In this document: one piece after another, positions 1 to 8,506 of the stretch
Layout: every line of letters begins with the position of its first letter
How positions within the stretch are numbered: position 1 is the stretch's first letter
Source of the DNA: Pelotomaculum propionicicum
GTDB lineage: Bacteria > Bacillota > Desulfotomaculia > Desulfotomaculales > Pelotomaculaceae
Reading direction: 5' to 3'
Length of the DNA: 64,000 nt
Assembly (NCBI RefSeq): GCF_004369225.1
Contig: NZ_QFFZ01000002.1
Coordinates: 105,438 to 169,437 of the forward strand
Translations under genes and position numbers: made by a program
The notes under the pieces: generated by a model
Seen by the model: only the letters and a program-made list of their open reading frames with translations
Told to the model about the DNA's origin: nothing
Database searches by the model: none

Positions 1-121
1 CAACCGGCAGCAGCGCCAACTGCTCCTTTAACAAAGCAAAGTCAACTCCGGCGCTGACCAGTGCGCCCAGGCACATATCACCGCTTATACCTGAAAAACA
101 ATCAAAATAAGCTATTCTCAC
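1..121 (-). CDS. larC: LarC, nickel insertion protein for the nickel-pincer cofactor (5' end only)
   Basis: Only the first 40 codons are in the window; the gene runs off the left edge. The translation begins (M/V)[19 protein letters not shown], the characteristic LarC N-terminus. LarC is a CTP-dependent cyclometallase that installs nickel in the pyridinium-3,5-bisthiocarboxylate mononucleotide cofactor first found in lactate racemase. The GTG start at 121 overlaps the TGA of larB as GTGA, so the two genes are translationally coupled. The context (larB directly upstream) agrees. The start and family are clear; nothing can be said about the rest of the protein. Confidence 0.88.
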   Translation of the reverse strand, partial: MRIAYFDCFSGISGDMCLGALVSAGVDFALLKEQLALLPV

Positions 122-891
122 TCACGCGCCCCCTCCATCATACGGGTTATGGCGTTGGCCATGGCAGCGGCGCCAAAACCGTTGTCGATATTTACCACGC
201 TGACTCCTGAAGCGCAACTGTTAAGCATGGAGAGCAGCGCGGCCAGCCCGTTGAAGCTGGCTCCGTAACCGACACTGGTCGGCACGGCGATAACAGGCTG
301 TTCGGCCAGCCCGCCCACAACACTGGCCAGGGCCCCCTCCATACCTGCCACCACAATAATGACATGAGCCCAGCGCATCTCATCCAGCTTATCCAGAAGC
401 CGGTGAATACCCGCGACACCCACATCGTAAACTCTCCGCACCTCGTTGCCCATCACCTCTGCTGTAACGGCGGCCTCCTCAGCCACCGGCAGGTCGGCTG
501 TCCCGGCGCTGACCACAAGGATTCTCCCCTTTTGAGCCGGCTGTTTGCCCCCGCCAATGACGATAGTCCGGGCCAGTTCATTGTAAATAGCCTCCGGGTA
601 GATTTCCCTTACTTTCAGAAAAGCTTCATCTGAAGCTCTTGTACCCAGGATCACCCTGTCCCCGCCGCCCAGCTTTTTAAAGATACCGGCAACCTGTTCC
701 GCAGTTTTGCCCTGGCAGAAAACAACTTCCGGAAAGCCTTTGCGCAAAGCGCGGTGGTGGTCTATAACCGCAAAGCCCAGGTCTTCATATGGTAAGTTCT
801 TAAGCCTGTCCAGCGCTTCCGCCACATCAATTTTATGTTCCTTCACATTTTCCAGCAGCTTGCGCAGCTCATTTCTTTGCACCAGCGGCAA
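118..891 (-). CDS. larB: LarB, pyridinium-3,5-biscarboxylate mononucleotide synthase
   Basis: 257 residues, the usual LarB length. LarB carboxylates and hydrolyses nicotinate adenine dinucleotide, the first step of nickel-pincer cofactor synthesis. The C-terminal half is related to the AIR carboxylase PurE. Seen here: an [20 protein letters not shown] stretch near residue 130, then [16 protein letters not shown] and a glycine-rich C-terminus ([15 protein letters not shown]), all typical of the family. The stop overlaps the larC start by four bases. No larA or larE is visible here, so the client enzyme and the sulfur-insertion protein must be elsewhere. Confidence 0.9.
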   Translation of the reverse strand: MPLVQRNELRKLLENVKEHKIDVAEALDRLKNLPYEDLGFAVIDHHRALRKGFPEVVFCQGKTAEQVAGIFKKLGGGDRVILGTRASDEAFLKVREIYPEAIYNELARTIVIGGGKQPAQKGRILVVSAGTADLPVAEEAAVTAEVMGNEVRRVYDVGVAGIHRLLDKLDEMRWAHVIIVVAGMEGALASVVGGLAEQPVIAVPTSVGYGASFNGLAALLSMLNSCASGVSVVNIDNGFGAAAMANAITRMMEGARE

Positions 892-924
892 ATCCCTTCT
901 GACTTGACTTCTAACCTATATTAT

Positions 925-1089
925 AAGGCCAAAAACCACACCGGCAAAATAAAAATCATCCTTCAACCGGCAGACCGGGACAAAGCATTCGCACAGCCCC
1001 CGCATGTTCATTTATGGAACATGCTGGAACCCCACAAAACCACATTCGACATCACCGGAGAAGAACTGGATCGGGTCCATAACTATTAA
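925..1089 (+). other. Possible decayed gene tail upstream of a terminator
   Basis: Between larB and the methyltransferase there is about 366 bp without a convincing gene. On the + strand an open frame ending at 1089 has protein-like composition at its end (PPHVHLWNMLEPHKTTFDI, then GEELDRVHNY and a stop). It has no start codon of its own outside larB antisense and no ribosome site. It may be the 3' remnant of a lost gene, because a good hairpin follows it, or it may be chance. I do not assign a family. Confidence 0.2.
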
Positions 1090-1115
1090 AAACCCCAGAC
1101 TAACCCCACATAAAA

Positions 1116-1143
1116 CCTTGCCCCCGCAAACACGGGGGCAAGG
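1116..1143. terminator. Strong hairpin, probable bidirectional terminator
   Basis: An 11-bp perfect stem (CCTTGCCCCCG / CGGGGGCAAGG) with a 6-base loop. On the + strand it is followed within a few bases by a run of seven T. On the - strand it is followed by GTTTTAT. The - strand reading would end the methyltransferase/endonuclease operon, whose last gene stops at 1258. Confidence 0.75.
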
Positions 1144-1257
1144 GCCTCTTTTTTTACACAATCTGCTGTGTTTGTAAGAACATGAAGAATGCGCTCTTTG
1201 GTATTTCGCAGTACGGAGTTGCTTTATGCCTGTCAGTAGTTGTCTATTAACACATTT

Positions 1258-2268
1258 TTATTGTGCATTGTATGAAGCTTCTAATTCCCGGAGCATTAAC
1301 TCTAATTGCTCAGGCTCTTTTGTATATGCATTTATTGAGGCTATGGCGTTTCTTGCGATTTCAACTGACTTTATTTCCTTGTCAATTCCAATCACTTTCC
1401 TTCCCTCACTGATCGCTGCTACGGCAGTAGTTCCGCTACCAATAAAACAATCAAGCACAATATCATCAGGATCAGTAAATAACTTTATTATTCTTCTTGG
1501 CAATTCAACAGGAAACTTTGAATCATGGTCGGAGTTACTACGAACAGATGCAATTTCCCACACCCCCCTAGAACCCCAATTAACCCACTCTTGTTTTGTA
1601 AGCCGTGCTCTGTCAACCTTCGTGATTCCTGGTTTCCAAAAGATATATAGATATTCGAATTCATCAACAGAGCGGTAAGATATTGTGTGCCACCTGGAGT
1701 TTTCCCAAGCAGCGTCTTTCACCCAAATACGGCGGTCATATAAATAGAATCCTGCACCGGTTGCAGCTTGCTCAATCAGTCCACCAACTAAATACACTCT
1801 TGTCTGAGACTGATACTTGCCTCCTCTAACATTATTACCGTTCAACCTCCTGTCAATTGTTTGCTCGCTGCACTTGAAATATTCAGCAAGCTTGTACCGG
1901 TTCCATTCAGGATGTTTTTTCATGACTTCTACAATTTCTTCTTTTGAAAGCGTGATTTTTCTCCGTGAAACGTTTTCTGCCATAATTTTTGGCATTGTTT
2001 CATCCTTAAAACATAGAATATCTGCTATATTAATTACTAAAAAGCCTCCAGGTTTAATAATCGGAAAATGATGTTTAATAACCTCTTTTAATAAATTTTC
2101 CCATCCCCTAAAGGTTAAATATTTTTCATATTCTTTTCCCACATAATATGGTGGGGACCATACACTCAGCGCAATTGATTCTCGAGCAATTTTTTTCAAA
2201 AGAAACCTGGCATCTCCATGATAAATATTATTAGGAGAAAGTGTCTTTGAAAACTCTATGACTGCCAT
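1258..2268 (-). CDS. DNA methyltransferase (likely N4-cytosine) of a type II R-M system
   Basis: 336 residues. The catalytic motif SPPY is at residues 38-41 and the AdoMet-binding motif DCFIGSGTTAVAA is near residue 270. Catalytic before AdoMet motif is the beta-group order; SPPY, rather than DPPY, is usual for N4-cytosine enzymes. Between the two, around residues 107-145, lies a helix-turn-helix-like insert (KYRLAEYFKCSEQTIDRRL-like), unusual for this family and possibly part of target recognition or autoregulation. It overlaps the upstream endonuclease gene by 13 bp, so it is the second gene of that operon and would protect the host from that nuclease. The gene is visibly more AT-rich than its neighbours, which suggests transfer. 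Target specificity cannot be read from sequence; by partner it may be a GGCC-type site. Confidence 0.85.
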   Translation of the reverse strand: MAVIEFSKTLSPNNIYHGDARFLLKKIARESIALSVWSPPYYVGKEYEKYLTFRGWENLLKEVIKHHFPIIKPGGFLVINIADILCFKDETMPKIMAENVSRRKITLSKEEIVEVMKKHPEWNRYKLAEYFKCSEQTIDRRLNGNNVRGGKYQSQTRVYLVGGLIEQAATGAGFYLYDRRIWVKDAAWENSRWHTISYRSVDEFEYLYIFWKPGITKVDRARLTKQEWVNWGSRGVWEIASVRSNSDHDSKFPVELPRRIIKLFTDPDDIVLDCFIGSGTTAVAAISEGRKVIGIDKEIKSVEIARNAIASINAYTKEPEQLELMLRELEASYNAQ

Positions 2269-2972
2269 AATCCTTTACACTCCTTAATATTTTCCTCGTA
2301 TGTTAGCGTCTGAATACGCCAAGCAGATTTTTCTTTTAATTTACTAAAGCTCACCCTTACCCTAAAATCTTCGCCTCGTGATGGTGCATTTCTCCCAACC
2401 AACCATATTCCATCATCAAATGTTGGATTGTATGTATCTTGCAGGCGGCCATTTGGTATTGCAGCAATGGTAACTTCCTTTAAGTGGTGTACATTATTAT
2501 CATCATCGTACATGAAGTGTATAAGACAGGTTGTTGTAAGGTAGTTCTTCCCTCCATATTCTGATATTTCAGGAAGCAAACCTTTTTCGTTGATTTCATT
2601 ACCCGATCTTCTTTGTCTTATCCACATTGAAGTTTGAGACATTTGAATAGTTGCAGACCGGTTTTCTTTTTCAGCCTTTGAATCTATAAACAGAGCCTGT
2701 CGAACCGTTCGTTCCGGCAATATAACATATCTGGCCTTCTTATAGTCAACGGTACCATACACTCGTTGCTGAACATTAAACCCAGATAATCTATCAAGCA
2801 ATTCCCTTGTTATATCTTCTGCAATGTCCTTTACACTATCAGGTGATTTTAGAAAAATCTCGTGCGCTTCCATTCCAAAATCGTAAACAGCCTGAAATAC
2901 CCATCTTAATGTGAGTTTTTCAATTTCCTCTATCTCGTCCAATGATAAATCCACAGGGTCTTTTTCGTTCAT
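2256..2972 (-). CDS. SfiI-like type II restriction endonuclease
   Basis: 238 residues. From memory of the SfiI sequence, the N-terminus (LSLDEIEEIEKLTLR), the AEDIT element, VDYKKARYV, FIDSKAE, IPNGRLQDTYNP and the C-terminal block RGEDFRVRVSFSKLKE all line up in order with SfiI. Likely active-site residues are D76, D97 and K99 (DSK). The D-to-D spacing of 21 and the DxK pattern match what I recall for SfiI (D79, D100, K102). SfiI is a tetrameric enzyme that cuts two interrupted GGCC sites together; this protein may work similarly but its target is unknown. The ATG at 2972 has AGGTAGGAG upstream. It is first in an operon with the methyltransferase. AT-rich composition suggests acquisition. 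Confidence 0.82.
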   Translation of the reverse strand: MNEKDPVDLSLDEIEEIEKLTLRWVFQAVYDFGMEAHEIFLKSPDSVKDIAEDITRELLDRLSGFNVQQRVYGTVDYKKARYVILPERTVRQALFIDSKAEKENRSATIQMSQTSMWIRQRRSGNEINEKGLLPEISEYGGKNYLTTTCLIHFMYDDDNNVHHLKEVTIAAIPNGRLQDTYNPTFDDGIWLVGRNAPSRGEDFRVRVSFSKLKEKSAWRIQTLTYEENIKECKGLWQS

Positions 2973-3372
2973 CTTATTTCTCCTACCTTTCTACTCTTAC
3001 GCCCAGCGATCGAAATAAGCTGTAGTGCTGACCTTCGTGTTGATTGCTTTGTTGGCTCTTAGTCATTCTGTGCTGGTTTAATGCTTCTATTTCTGTAAAT
3101 CATTCTTTTTCCTGTTTAACATATAAGTATATATTCGCCGTCTTTACTTTTACTCGAAAGGATAATTCCATACATTTAGTACAATTCCTGCCACAAATAT
3201 GAATTTAATCTCAGAGCCTCTACACAGACAAACTCCAAGTCCTTAGATTATAGACCAATCCCTTCTGCAATCTACCTTAATCAAGCCTGAGAGAACATGT
3301 GCTTTGTCAATATTCTCTATATTTAATACAAGCAATTATTGTTCCTCAATGGAGCGAATCAGTCAATTGAGT
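2973..3372. other. AT-rich gap with no supported gene
   Basis: About 400 bp between the endonuclease and the folate gene. It is AT-rich, with no long open frame and no convincing hairpin or tRNA. It probably carries the promoter of the R-M operon on the - strand, close to 2975-3050, and the boundary of the acquired segment. Confidence 0.4.
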
Positions 3373-3945
3373 TTATTTTATCCTTATTAACCGGTCTTCT
3401 GTCAGTATGGCATGCACAGGTATATCATGCGGCCCCGGGTAAACGTCAGACAGCACCTGAAATTCATAGGCCAGGGCAGCGAATACTGTTCCCGGTCCGG
3501 TAAGGGGCAAAAACCGGTCATAAAACCCCCGGCCAAAGCCCAGCCGGTTTCCGGCGGTGTCAAAAGCCACCCCCGGCACTATGACCAGGTCGAGCGTCTC
3601 CGGGTTCAGCGGCCGCAAGGCCTGTGGCCCGGGCTCCGGAATACCCCACGCGCCTGGCTGCAGGTCGCCGGGGTAATTTAGAAGGAGCGACGGTATCAGC
3701 TGGTTTGCGGCAGTATCGGTAACGGGTACTGCTACTTTTTTGCCGGCTGCCAGGCTCTTAACAACTATTTCATCGGTACGCGCCTCATTGCGAAAATCCA
3801 GGTAGATCATCATGCTGCGAGAGCGCCGGTATTCTTCCAAATCCAGCAGCCTGGCGGCGATTCTTCGGCTTTTTTCGGCCACCTGCGCGGGTGTTAAGCC
3901 GTTTCTCATCTGCAAAATCTGTTTCCTCAACCGGCTTTTCGGCAA
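3373..3945 (-). CDS. 5-formyltetrahydrofolate cyclo-ligase
   Basis: 190 residues, normal length. The enzyme converts 5-formyl-THF and ATP to 5,10-methenyl-THF in one-carbon metabolism. It starts MPKSRLRKQILQMRNGLTP, the basic N-terminus that contributes to nucleotide binding. The C-terminal signature GFGRGFYDRFLP is present (usual form G-x-G-x-G-Y-Y-D-R), as is VIVPGVAFDTAGNRLGFG just before it. It stands alone on the - strand between gaps. Family assignment is firm. Confidence 0.93.
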   Translation of the reverse strand: MPKSRLRKQILQMRNGLTPAQVAEKSRRIAARLLDLEEYRRSRSMMIYLDFRNEARTDEIVVKSLAAGKKVAVPVTDTAANQLIPSLLLNYPGDLQPGAWGIPEPGPQALRPLNPETLDLVIVPGVAFDTAGNRLGFGRGFYDRFLPLTGPGTVFAALAYEFQVLSDVYPGPHDIPVHAILTEDRLIRIK

Positions 3946-4107
3946 GTAAATACCCCCATCTTATCAACCATCATTTTCATTTTAACACTCTGGAGATGAC
4001 TGCAGGGCTCAAATATTTTTACTTTTGTTTCCATAATATGAATGACCGCTTTTCCATGTAAGCGGTCACCCATAATAAAACATATCGCCTGAAAATCATT
4101 TTATTAC

Positions 4108-4539
4108 TTATAACTTGTAAACCTCATTGCCGCTTAGAATGCGGGTGCCGCTTTCCTGCAGGACTTTGACCGCCTCGTCAAGCCGCTCCACCCTGAAAAC
4201 AACAAGGGCGGCGCCGGCTGATTTCTGCAGAAAAGCGTAGAGGTACTCAATGTTCATGCCCGCCCGGTCCAACAACTGAAGGACTTCAGCCAGCCCCCCC
4301 GGTTTGTCGGCCACTTCCACCGCGATTACATCGGTTGCGCTTACCGTAAACCCTGAATTCTTTAAGATTTGGTACGCTTTCTCCGGATCGTTTACAATCA
4401 GCCTTAATATGCCAAAATCAGTTGTGTCGGCGATTGACAGCGCCCGGATGTTGATGCCGTTTTCTCCGAGCGTCCTGGTCACCTGGGCCAGGCGGCCAGA
4501 CTTGTTTTCCAAGAAAACAGAAATCTGCTTAACCTTCAT
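4108..4539 (-). CDS. Tandem ACT-domain protein
   Basis: 143 residues when started at the ATG at 4539 ([19 protein letters not shown]), which has a GGGGGG-type ribosome site a few bases upstream. The frame stays open further upstream, but that part is not protein-like. Two ACT domains fill the protein, residues about 3-68 and 72-140. Each begins with the beta-strand-plus-KSGRLA / KPGGLAEVL loop that binds small ligands such as amino acids. Stand-alone tandem ACT proteins are regulatory, and in related organisms often lie near phenylacetate-CoA ligase genes; no such partner is seen here. The ligand is unknown. Confidence 0.85.
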   Translation of the reverse strand: MKVKQISVFLENKSGRLAQVTRTLGENGINIRALSIADTTDFGILRLIVNDPEKAYQILKNSGFTVSATDVIAVEVADKPGGLAEVLQLLDRAGMNIEYLYAFLQKSAGAALVVFRVERLDEAVKVLQESGTRILSGNEVYKL

Positions 4540-4681
4540 ATTTACGCCCCCCCTGTAAGGTAGATTCGCACATCCCGGCCAGTTTGGCCAGACGCCTGCG
4601 TTCCCACAGTTAAAGATAATATTCAACAGCGCCGTGCCGGTTCCCTGCAAATTCTGCTTTGAAAATTAACTAATAAATGGC

Positions 4682-6055
4682 TCACAGCAATTCAAATCTG
4701 ATCCCGAACTTCTGCTCCAGATCAACATAGGAACGCCCGGTCAGGTCCCTGCCCCTGCGGTCAAAGGCCGGTTCCGGCAGCAGCGCCACAGGCGGGAGAC
4801 GTCCCGGCTTGTCTCTAAGATATTCTGTCAGGGCTGTTTCGAAATCAGCCACCGTAAGCAAGCCGGCTGCTCCAATTGAACCACCAAAGAAACGGCTTTT
4901 CACAGTCAAGACTTCTATTTCCGCTTCTCCCTCTAAAAATTGCATCAATCCGCTATTTATGACCGCACTGCCCAGTTCAGAAGCAAGCGCCAGCGCCCGC
5001 TTGGCTCCGTTTCGTCTTAGGGCCAGCGCCATGTCAGTAACCAATACCGGGTCCAGGTCGTAATCCATCACCAGCCCGGACCTTTCCAGCGGCTCTTTTT
5101 TGACCTGAAGGGGAACCAACCCTTCCTCTCTCGCGACAATGATTTCCGGTGAAGCGGCCTTGAATACCTGTCTAAAAGCCTGAACCCTGGTCCGGGCCGG
5201 AACATTGTTTACCGAATGAATAACATCTCCGCGGCGAATTCCTGCCGCTGCCGCGGGGGTCCCTTTAATCACACCTCCAACCACCGGCTTCAGGTCATAA
5301 ACCAGGGGGGGTTCACAGGTAAGCGGGACACCGGCCCTGTGCCGCAGACCTGCTGCAAAATCATTAAGCTCTTCCCGCAGGGCCGGCTTGAAACGGAGTG
5401 CGGGCGCCGCTAAACGGGTAAACCCCGGTAGGAGCAGGCGAATTGTCTCAGCTCCGCACTGCTCAAGGTACCCGATAGTCTCTTCCAGGTCAGACCACCC
5501 CACCAGGTGGGGCATAGCCACAATGCTGCCGTTAAAAGGCAGCCCGTAACTTTTCAGCAGGCGTGTGTTTCGCAACGCGCGGCCAGGGCAGGCGTCCCCC
5601 ATCAGGGTGTACCTGCTTTTCTCCACTGCGCTGTTCAGTGACAGGTTGACAGTCACACGGCCAAGGCGGCATAAGAAGTCTGTCATACTTTCATCCAGCA
5701 GTATGCCGTTGGTGGTAATCTGGACGGCTGTATGGGGCAGGGCGGCACGGACCGCAGATAAAACCTCCCTGATAAAGGGATTGGTTAAAGGCTCACCTTC
5801 GATAATTCTTGTTGCCGACTCGCCTATTATCACCGGCCTCGCCGGGTCCAAAAAAGACACTACCTGCCTGACCTCATCCGGGGTACAGGCAGCAATGCGG
5901 TATGAAAGAACACCCGGCGGATTCTGTTTGTGTGAACAGAACACGCAGCTTATATTACAGATGGAAGTAACCGGCAGTATGTTCGCTTCCGCCGCCCCGT
6001 TTAAGGAAAATACTTCAGTATATGAGAGATTTTTCTTCCCGGAAATTTCACCCAC
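4682..6055 (-). CDS. Radical SAM protein with internal PDZ domain (DUF512-like C-terminus)
   Basis: 457 residues from a GTG at 6055, preceded by AAGGGA at 7-base spacing. An ATG at 6100 would start inside the DnaA-box cluster, so I prefer the GTG. Near residue 35 is the radical SAM cluster motif CNISCVFC (CX3CX2C), which binds a 4Fe-4S cluster and AdoMet. ITTNGILLD and later strands fit a TIM-barrel. Around residues 255-300 is a PDZ domain (GVIKGTPAAAAGIRRGDVI). The C-terminal 150 residues resemble the DUF512 region found beside PDZ and radical SAM modules in anaerobes. Substrate is unknown. It follows tsaD on the same strand. Confidence 0.8.
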   Translation of the reverse strand: MGEISGKKNLSYTEVFSLNGAAEANILPVTSICNISCVFCSHKQNPPGVLSYRIAACTPDEVRQVVSFLDPARPVIIGESATRIIEGEPLTNPFIREVLSAVRAALPHTAVQITTNGILLDESMTDFLCRLGRVTVNLSLNSAVEKSRYTLMGDACPGRALRNTRLLKSYGLPFNGSIVAMPHLVGWSDLEETIGYLEQCGAETIRLLLPGFTRLAAPALRFKPALREELNDFAAGLRHRAGVPLTCEPPLVYDLKPVVGGVIKGTPAAAAGIRRGDVIHSVNNVPARTRVQAFRQVFKAASPEIIVAREEGLVPLQVKKEPLERSGLVMDYDLDPVLVTDMALALRRNGAKRALALASELGSAVINSGLMQFLEGEAEIEVLTVKSRFFGGSIGAAGLLTVADFETALTEYLRDKPGRLPPVALLPEPAFDRRGRDLTGRSYVDLEQKFGIRFELL

Positions 6056-6090
6056 AGAGAAATCCCTTATTCCGCAAGTTATTAACAGAC

Positions 6091-6124
6091 TTATACACAT
6101 TATCCACAGAAATAATCATCCACA
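6091..6124. promoter_or_regulatory. Cluster of DnaA-box-like 9-mers
   Basis: Two abutting sites on the + strand, TTATACACA (6091-6099) and TTATCCACA (6100-6108), both match the DnaA box TTATNCACA perfectly. A third, TCATCCACA (6116-6124), has one mismatch. They sit in the 112-bp gap between tsaD and the radical SAM gene. No dnaA, dnaN or AT-rich unwinding element is next to them, so this is more likely a DnaA-binding regulatory or titration site than the origin. Confidence 0.55.
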
Positions 6125-6167
6125 GAACTCCTGTTTCCGGGACACAAGTCATATATTACCCGGGACA

Positions 6168-7229
6168 TTAGTCGCTGATTTTCTTAAAATTACCTTCATA
6201 TCTTTCCTCACCCAGTTTTAAATCCGGCACTGCATTAAGAGTCAAGGGGGCGAATGCGCCCCGCAGGTATTTATAGTATGCGGCGCAGGCGATCATGGCC
6301 GCGTTATCGGTACAAAGGACCGGCGCGGGAATGACCACCCGGATCGATTCCTGCCCGGCTGACTCTGTCAGGGCGGCCCGCAGTCCGGAATTGGAGGCTA
6401 CCCCGCCGGCGAGCAGGATGGTGGAAACCCCGGTTTCTTTCGCGGCGGCCAGGGTTTTTTCGGTCAGGACATCTGAAACCGCTTGCTGGAAACCGGCCGC
6501 CAGGTCGGCTTTGTTCACTTCCTCACCCCGCTGTGCGGCACGGTGCAAATAATTTATTACAGCTGACTTCAGCCCGCTGAAACTGAAATCCAGGCTGCCT
6601 TTTTCCAGATAGGCCCTGGGCAGGCTGATCGCCGACGCATCCCCGCCCGCGGCCAGCCGGTCGATCAGCGGCCCGCCGGGGTAGCCGAGGCCTAAAGTCC
6701 GGGCCACCTTGTCAAACGCCTCACCCGCGGCGTCGTCCCTGGTCCTGCCCACCACCCGGTAACGGCCGTGCTTCTCTACCAGCACCAGGTCGGTGTGCCC
6801 GCCGGAAACCACCAGGCAGAGCAGGGGGAAGGCCAGTCCTGGCTCTGCCAGAAAATTGGCGTAAATATGGCCTTCCAGGTGGTTTACCCCCAGCAGGGGC
6901 AGGTCCAGCCCGTAAGCAAAAGCCTTGGCCGCGGCGACTCCTACCAGCAGCGCCCCAACCAGCCCGGGGCCATAGGTTACCGCCACCGCGTCCAGATCTT
7001 TAAACCCCAGCCCGGCTGCCGCCAGCGCCTCCTCCACCACCCGGTTCAGCAGTTCCAGGTGCTTGCGGGAAGCCACCTCCGGCACCACACCGCCAAATTT
7101 GCGGTGCACATCAACCTGAGAAGATATTATATTCGATAGTATTTGCGAACCATCGGCCACCACCGCCGCCGAGGTTTCGTCACAGGAAGTCTCCAGAGCC
7201 AGGATCACAACACTCACTAAAGCCAGCAC
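6168..7229 (-). CDS. tsaD: tRNA N6-adenosine threonylcarbamoyltransferase TsaD
   Basis: About 345-353 residues. TsaD, with TsaB and TsaE, transfers threonylcarbamoyl to A37 of ANN-decoding tRNAs. N-terminal ILALETSCDETSAAVV carries the ASKHA fold start. The metal-binding motif HLEGHIYANF is near residue 120, and SGGHTDLVLV, GGPLIDRLA and LAGGVASNSGLRAAL follow in canonical order. The start is uncertain: GTG codons at 7229, 7217 and 7208 are all in frame. The conserved protein begins just after the last, and GGCGG at about 7230 favours one of the inner two. Universal housekeeping gene; assignment firm. Confidence 0.95.
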   Translation of the reverse strand: MLALVSVVILALETSCDETSAAVVADGSQILSNIISSQVDVHRKFGGVVPEVASRKHLELLNRVVEEALAAAGLGFKDLDAVAVTYGPGLVGALLVGVAAAKAFAYGLDLPLLGVNHLEGHIYANFLAEPGLAFPLLCLVVSGGHTDLVLVEKHGRYRVVGRTRDDAAGEAFDKVARTLGLGYPGGPLIDRLAAGGDASAISLPRAYLEKGSLDFSFSGLKSAVINYLHRAAQRGEEVNKADLAAGFQQAVSDVLTEKTLAAAKETGVSTILLAGGVASNSGLRAALTESAGQESIRVVIPAPVLCTDNAAMIACAAYYKYLRGAFAPLTLNAVPDLKLGEERYEGNFKKISD

Positions 7230-7437
7230 CGCCTAAATTCTTTATTATATAAATTATTCCACTTTATTTTTCTGTATTATAACACAAAAACGTTCGATTA
7301 TTACTCCGGCACTACTGAGCAAAGCGGCTGATGCAAAAAACTATACACGCCAGATTACTCGGGTGATCCAAAAAAAGTATAGAAAGGTGTTCGTGGGGAA
7401 AACTATTTTAAAATAATGAAGAGGGGTGTCATGCATA

Positions 7438-7689
7438 ATGAACACGCTCAATATCAGCTGGGACAGCTGGAAGAGAACCCTGGGCCAGGCTGTGGAATAC
7501 GCTGAAGAAATGGGGATTACCAAGGAGCATCTTAATTCAATGGCCTACCAGTTGGGCGATATACTGGCCAGCAGCGTCCCACCCGCCAACCCGGAACAAA
7601 AGGCGGTCAAAGAGCTCTGGGAAGTGGCCGACACCGAAGAAAGACAGGTGCTCACCAACCTGATGACCAAACTGGCCAGTAAAAAATAA
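7438..7689 (+). CDS. DUF3243 family small protein
   Basis: 83 residues from the ATG at 7438, with GAGGGG 11 bases upstream. Sequence WDSWKRTLGQAVEYAEEMGI at the start and the acidic/lysine C-terminus (LTNLMTKLASKK) fit DUF3243, a small helical protein of unknown function common in spore-forming Firmicutes. It is monocistronic, divergent from tsaD and followed by a terminator. No function can be assigned. Confidence 0.8.
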   Translation: MNTLNISWDSWKRTLGQAVEYAEEMGITKEHLNSMAYQLGDILASSVPPANPEQKAVKELWEVADTEERQVLTNLMTKLASKK

Positions 7690-7755
7690 AGGTAAAGCCA
7701 TACGGAAAACAGTAAATAACAAACCTGAAACATACTTCATACTTTTGGTAATTTG

Positions 7756-7785
7756 TAAAACCTCTTAATTCTGAAAGGGGTTTTA
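7756..7785 (+). terminator. Rho-independent terminator after DUF3243 gene
   Basis: TAAAACCTCTT and AAAGGGGTTTTA form an 11-bp stem with one G-T pair around an 8-base loop, followed by CTTTTCT. Confidence 0.7.
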
Positions 7786-8095
7786 CTTTTCTAGCAACTT
7801 ACTTTCCACCATGCAAAAATAACAGCAATGATAATATGTTAATGCTTAACACAGAAAAAACGATAGACAATAGAATTTATTTTTTGGTATAATTTACCCT
7901 GGAATTGTTTTTGCCCTTTTCTAGAAAGGGCCAAGGCAACAAAATAGAGGCGAAAAAAGCAAGCCCGGGAACCGGCCATTCCCGGACTTGCCGCTGAAAT
8001 CAGCTCATGTTTTGTACAAACACGAGATACCGCGAACAGCACTCAATATTTGATGATTGCGGCTGGTGGACGCCTTGCCTCGGAAAGGAGAAGCT

Positions 8096-8413
8096 ATGGC
8101 GCATCAAGTAAATCGCACGCTTCTGAACGAGCCTTTTGACCAGTTGATTGTATTGTATGTATGGAGCAAGGCCACCATCATCCCCAAACACGACCAAAAC
8201 GAGATCAGGAAAGACCGTTGCGGCGCGTGGATTAAATTTGCGGATTACGGCAACGTCAACTCTGAATACGGTTGGGAAATAGACCATGAGAAGCCGGTGG
8301 CCAAGGGCGGAACAGATGACTTAAAGAACCTTCAGCCGCTGCACTGGCGCAACAACCGGGGCAAGGGCGACAACTGGCCGGACTGGACGTGTTCTTATAA
8401 ATCCAGCAAATAA
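8096..8413 (+). CDS. HNH endonuclease domain protein
   Basis: 105 residues from the ATG at 8096, behind AAAGGAG. The C-terminal two thirds is an HNH (His-Me finger) motif: EIDHEKPVAKGGTDDLKNLQ, then PLHWRNNRGKGDN. It contains the conserved D-H pair, the G-G, N-L-Q-P-L-H and N-R-x-K. Such small proteins are metal-dependent nucleases. It lies 94 bp upstream of the type I R-M genes on the same strand and may be part of that island. Role there is not known; it could be an accessory nuclease or an independent defence or homing-type protein. Confidence 0.8.
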   Translation: MAHQVNRTLLNEPFDQLIVLYVWSKATIIPKHDQNEIRKDRCGAWIKFADYGNVNSEYGWEIDHEKPVAKGGTDDLKNLQPLHWRNNRGKGDNWPDWTCSYKSSK

Positions 8414-8506
8414 CACCGGTATGTGGTAAGGCTTTTGTTGAATGTTGACCTCAGACAACCTTTGTATAGTTGTTCTCCCGGAAACCGGTCGGAAGGGAGT
8501 GAAGAA

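Noticed and set aside
4540..4650. N-terminal extension of the ACT protein
   Set aside because: The open frame upstream of 4539 has no conserved residues, while GGGGGG sits correctly before the inner ATG.
6056..6100. Radical SAM start at 6100
   Set aside because: It would overlap the DnaA-box cluster and has no ribosome site; GTG at 6055 has AAGGGA.
6061..6167. Chromosome origin
   Set aside because: DnaA-like boxes are present but no dnaA, dnaN, rpmH or AT-rich unwinding region is near.
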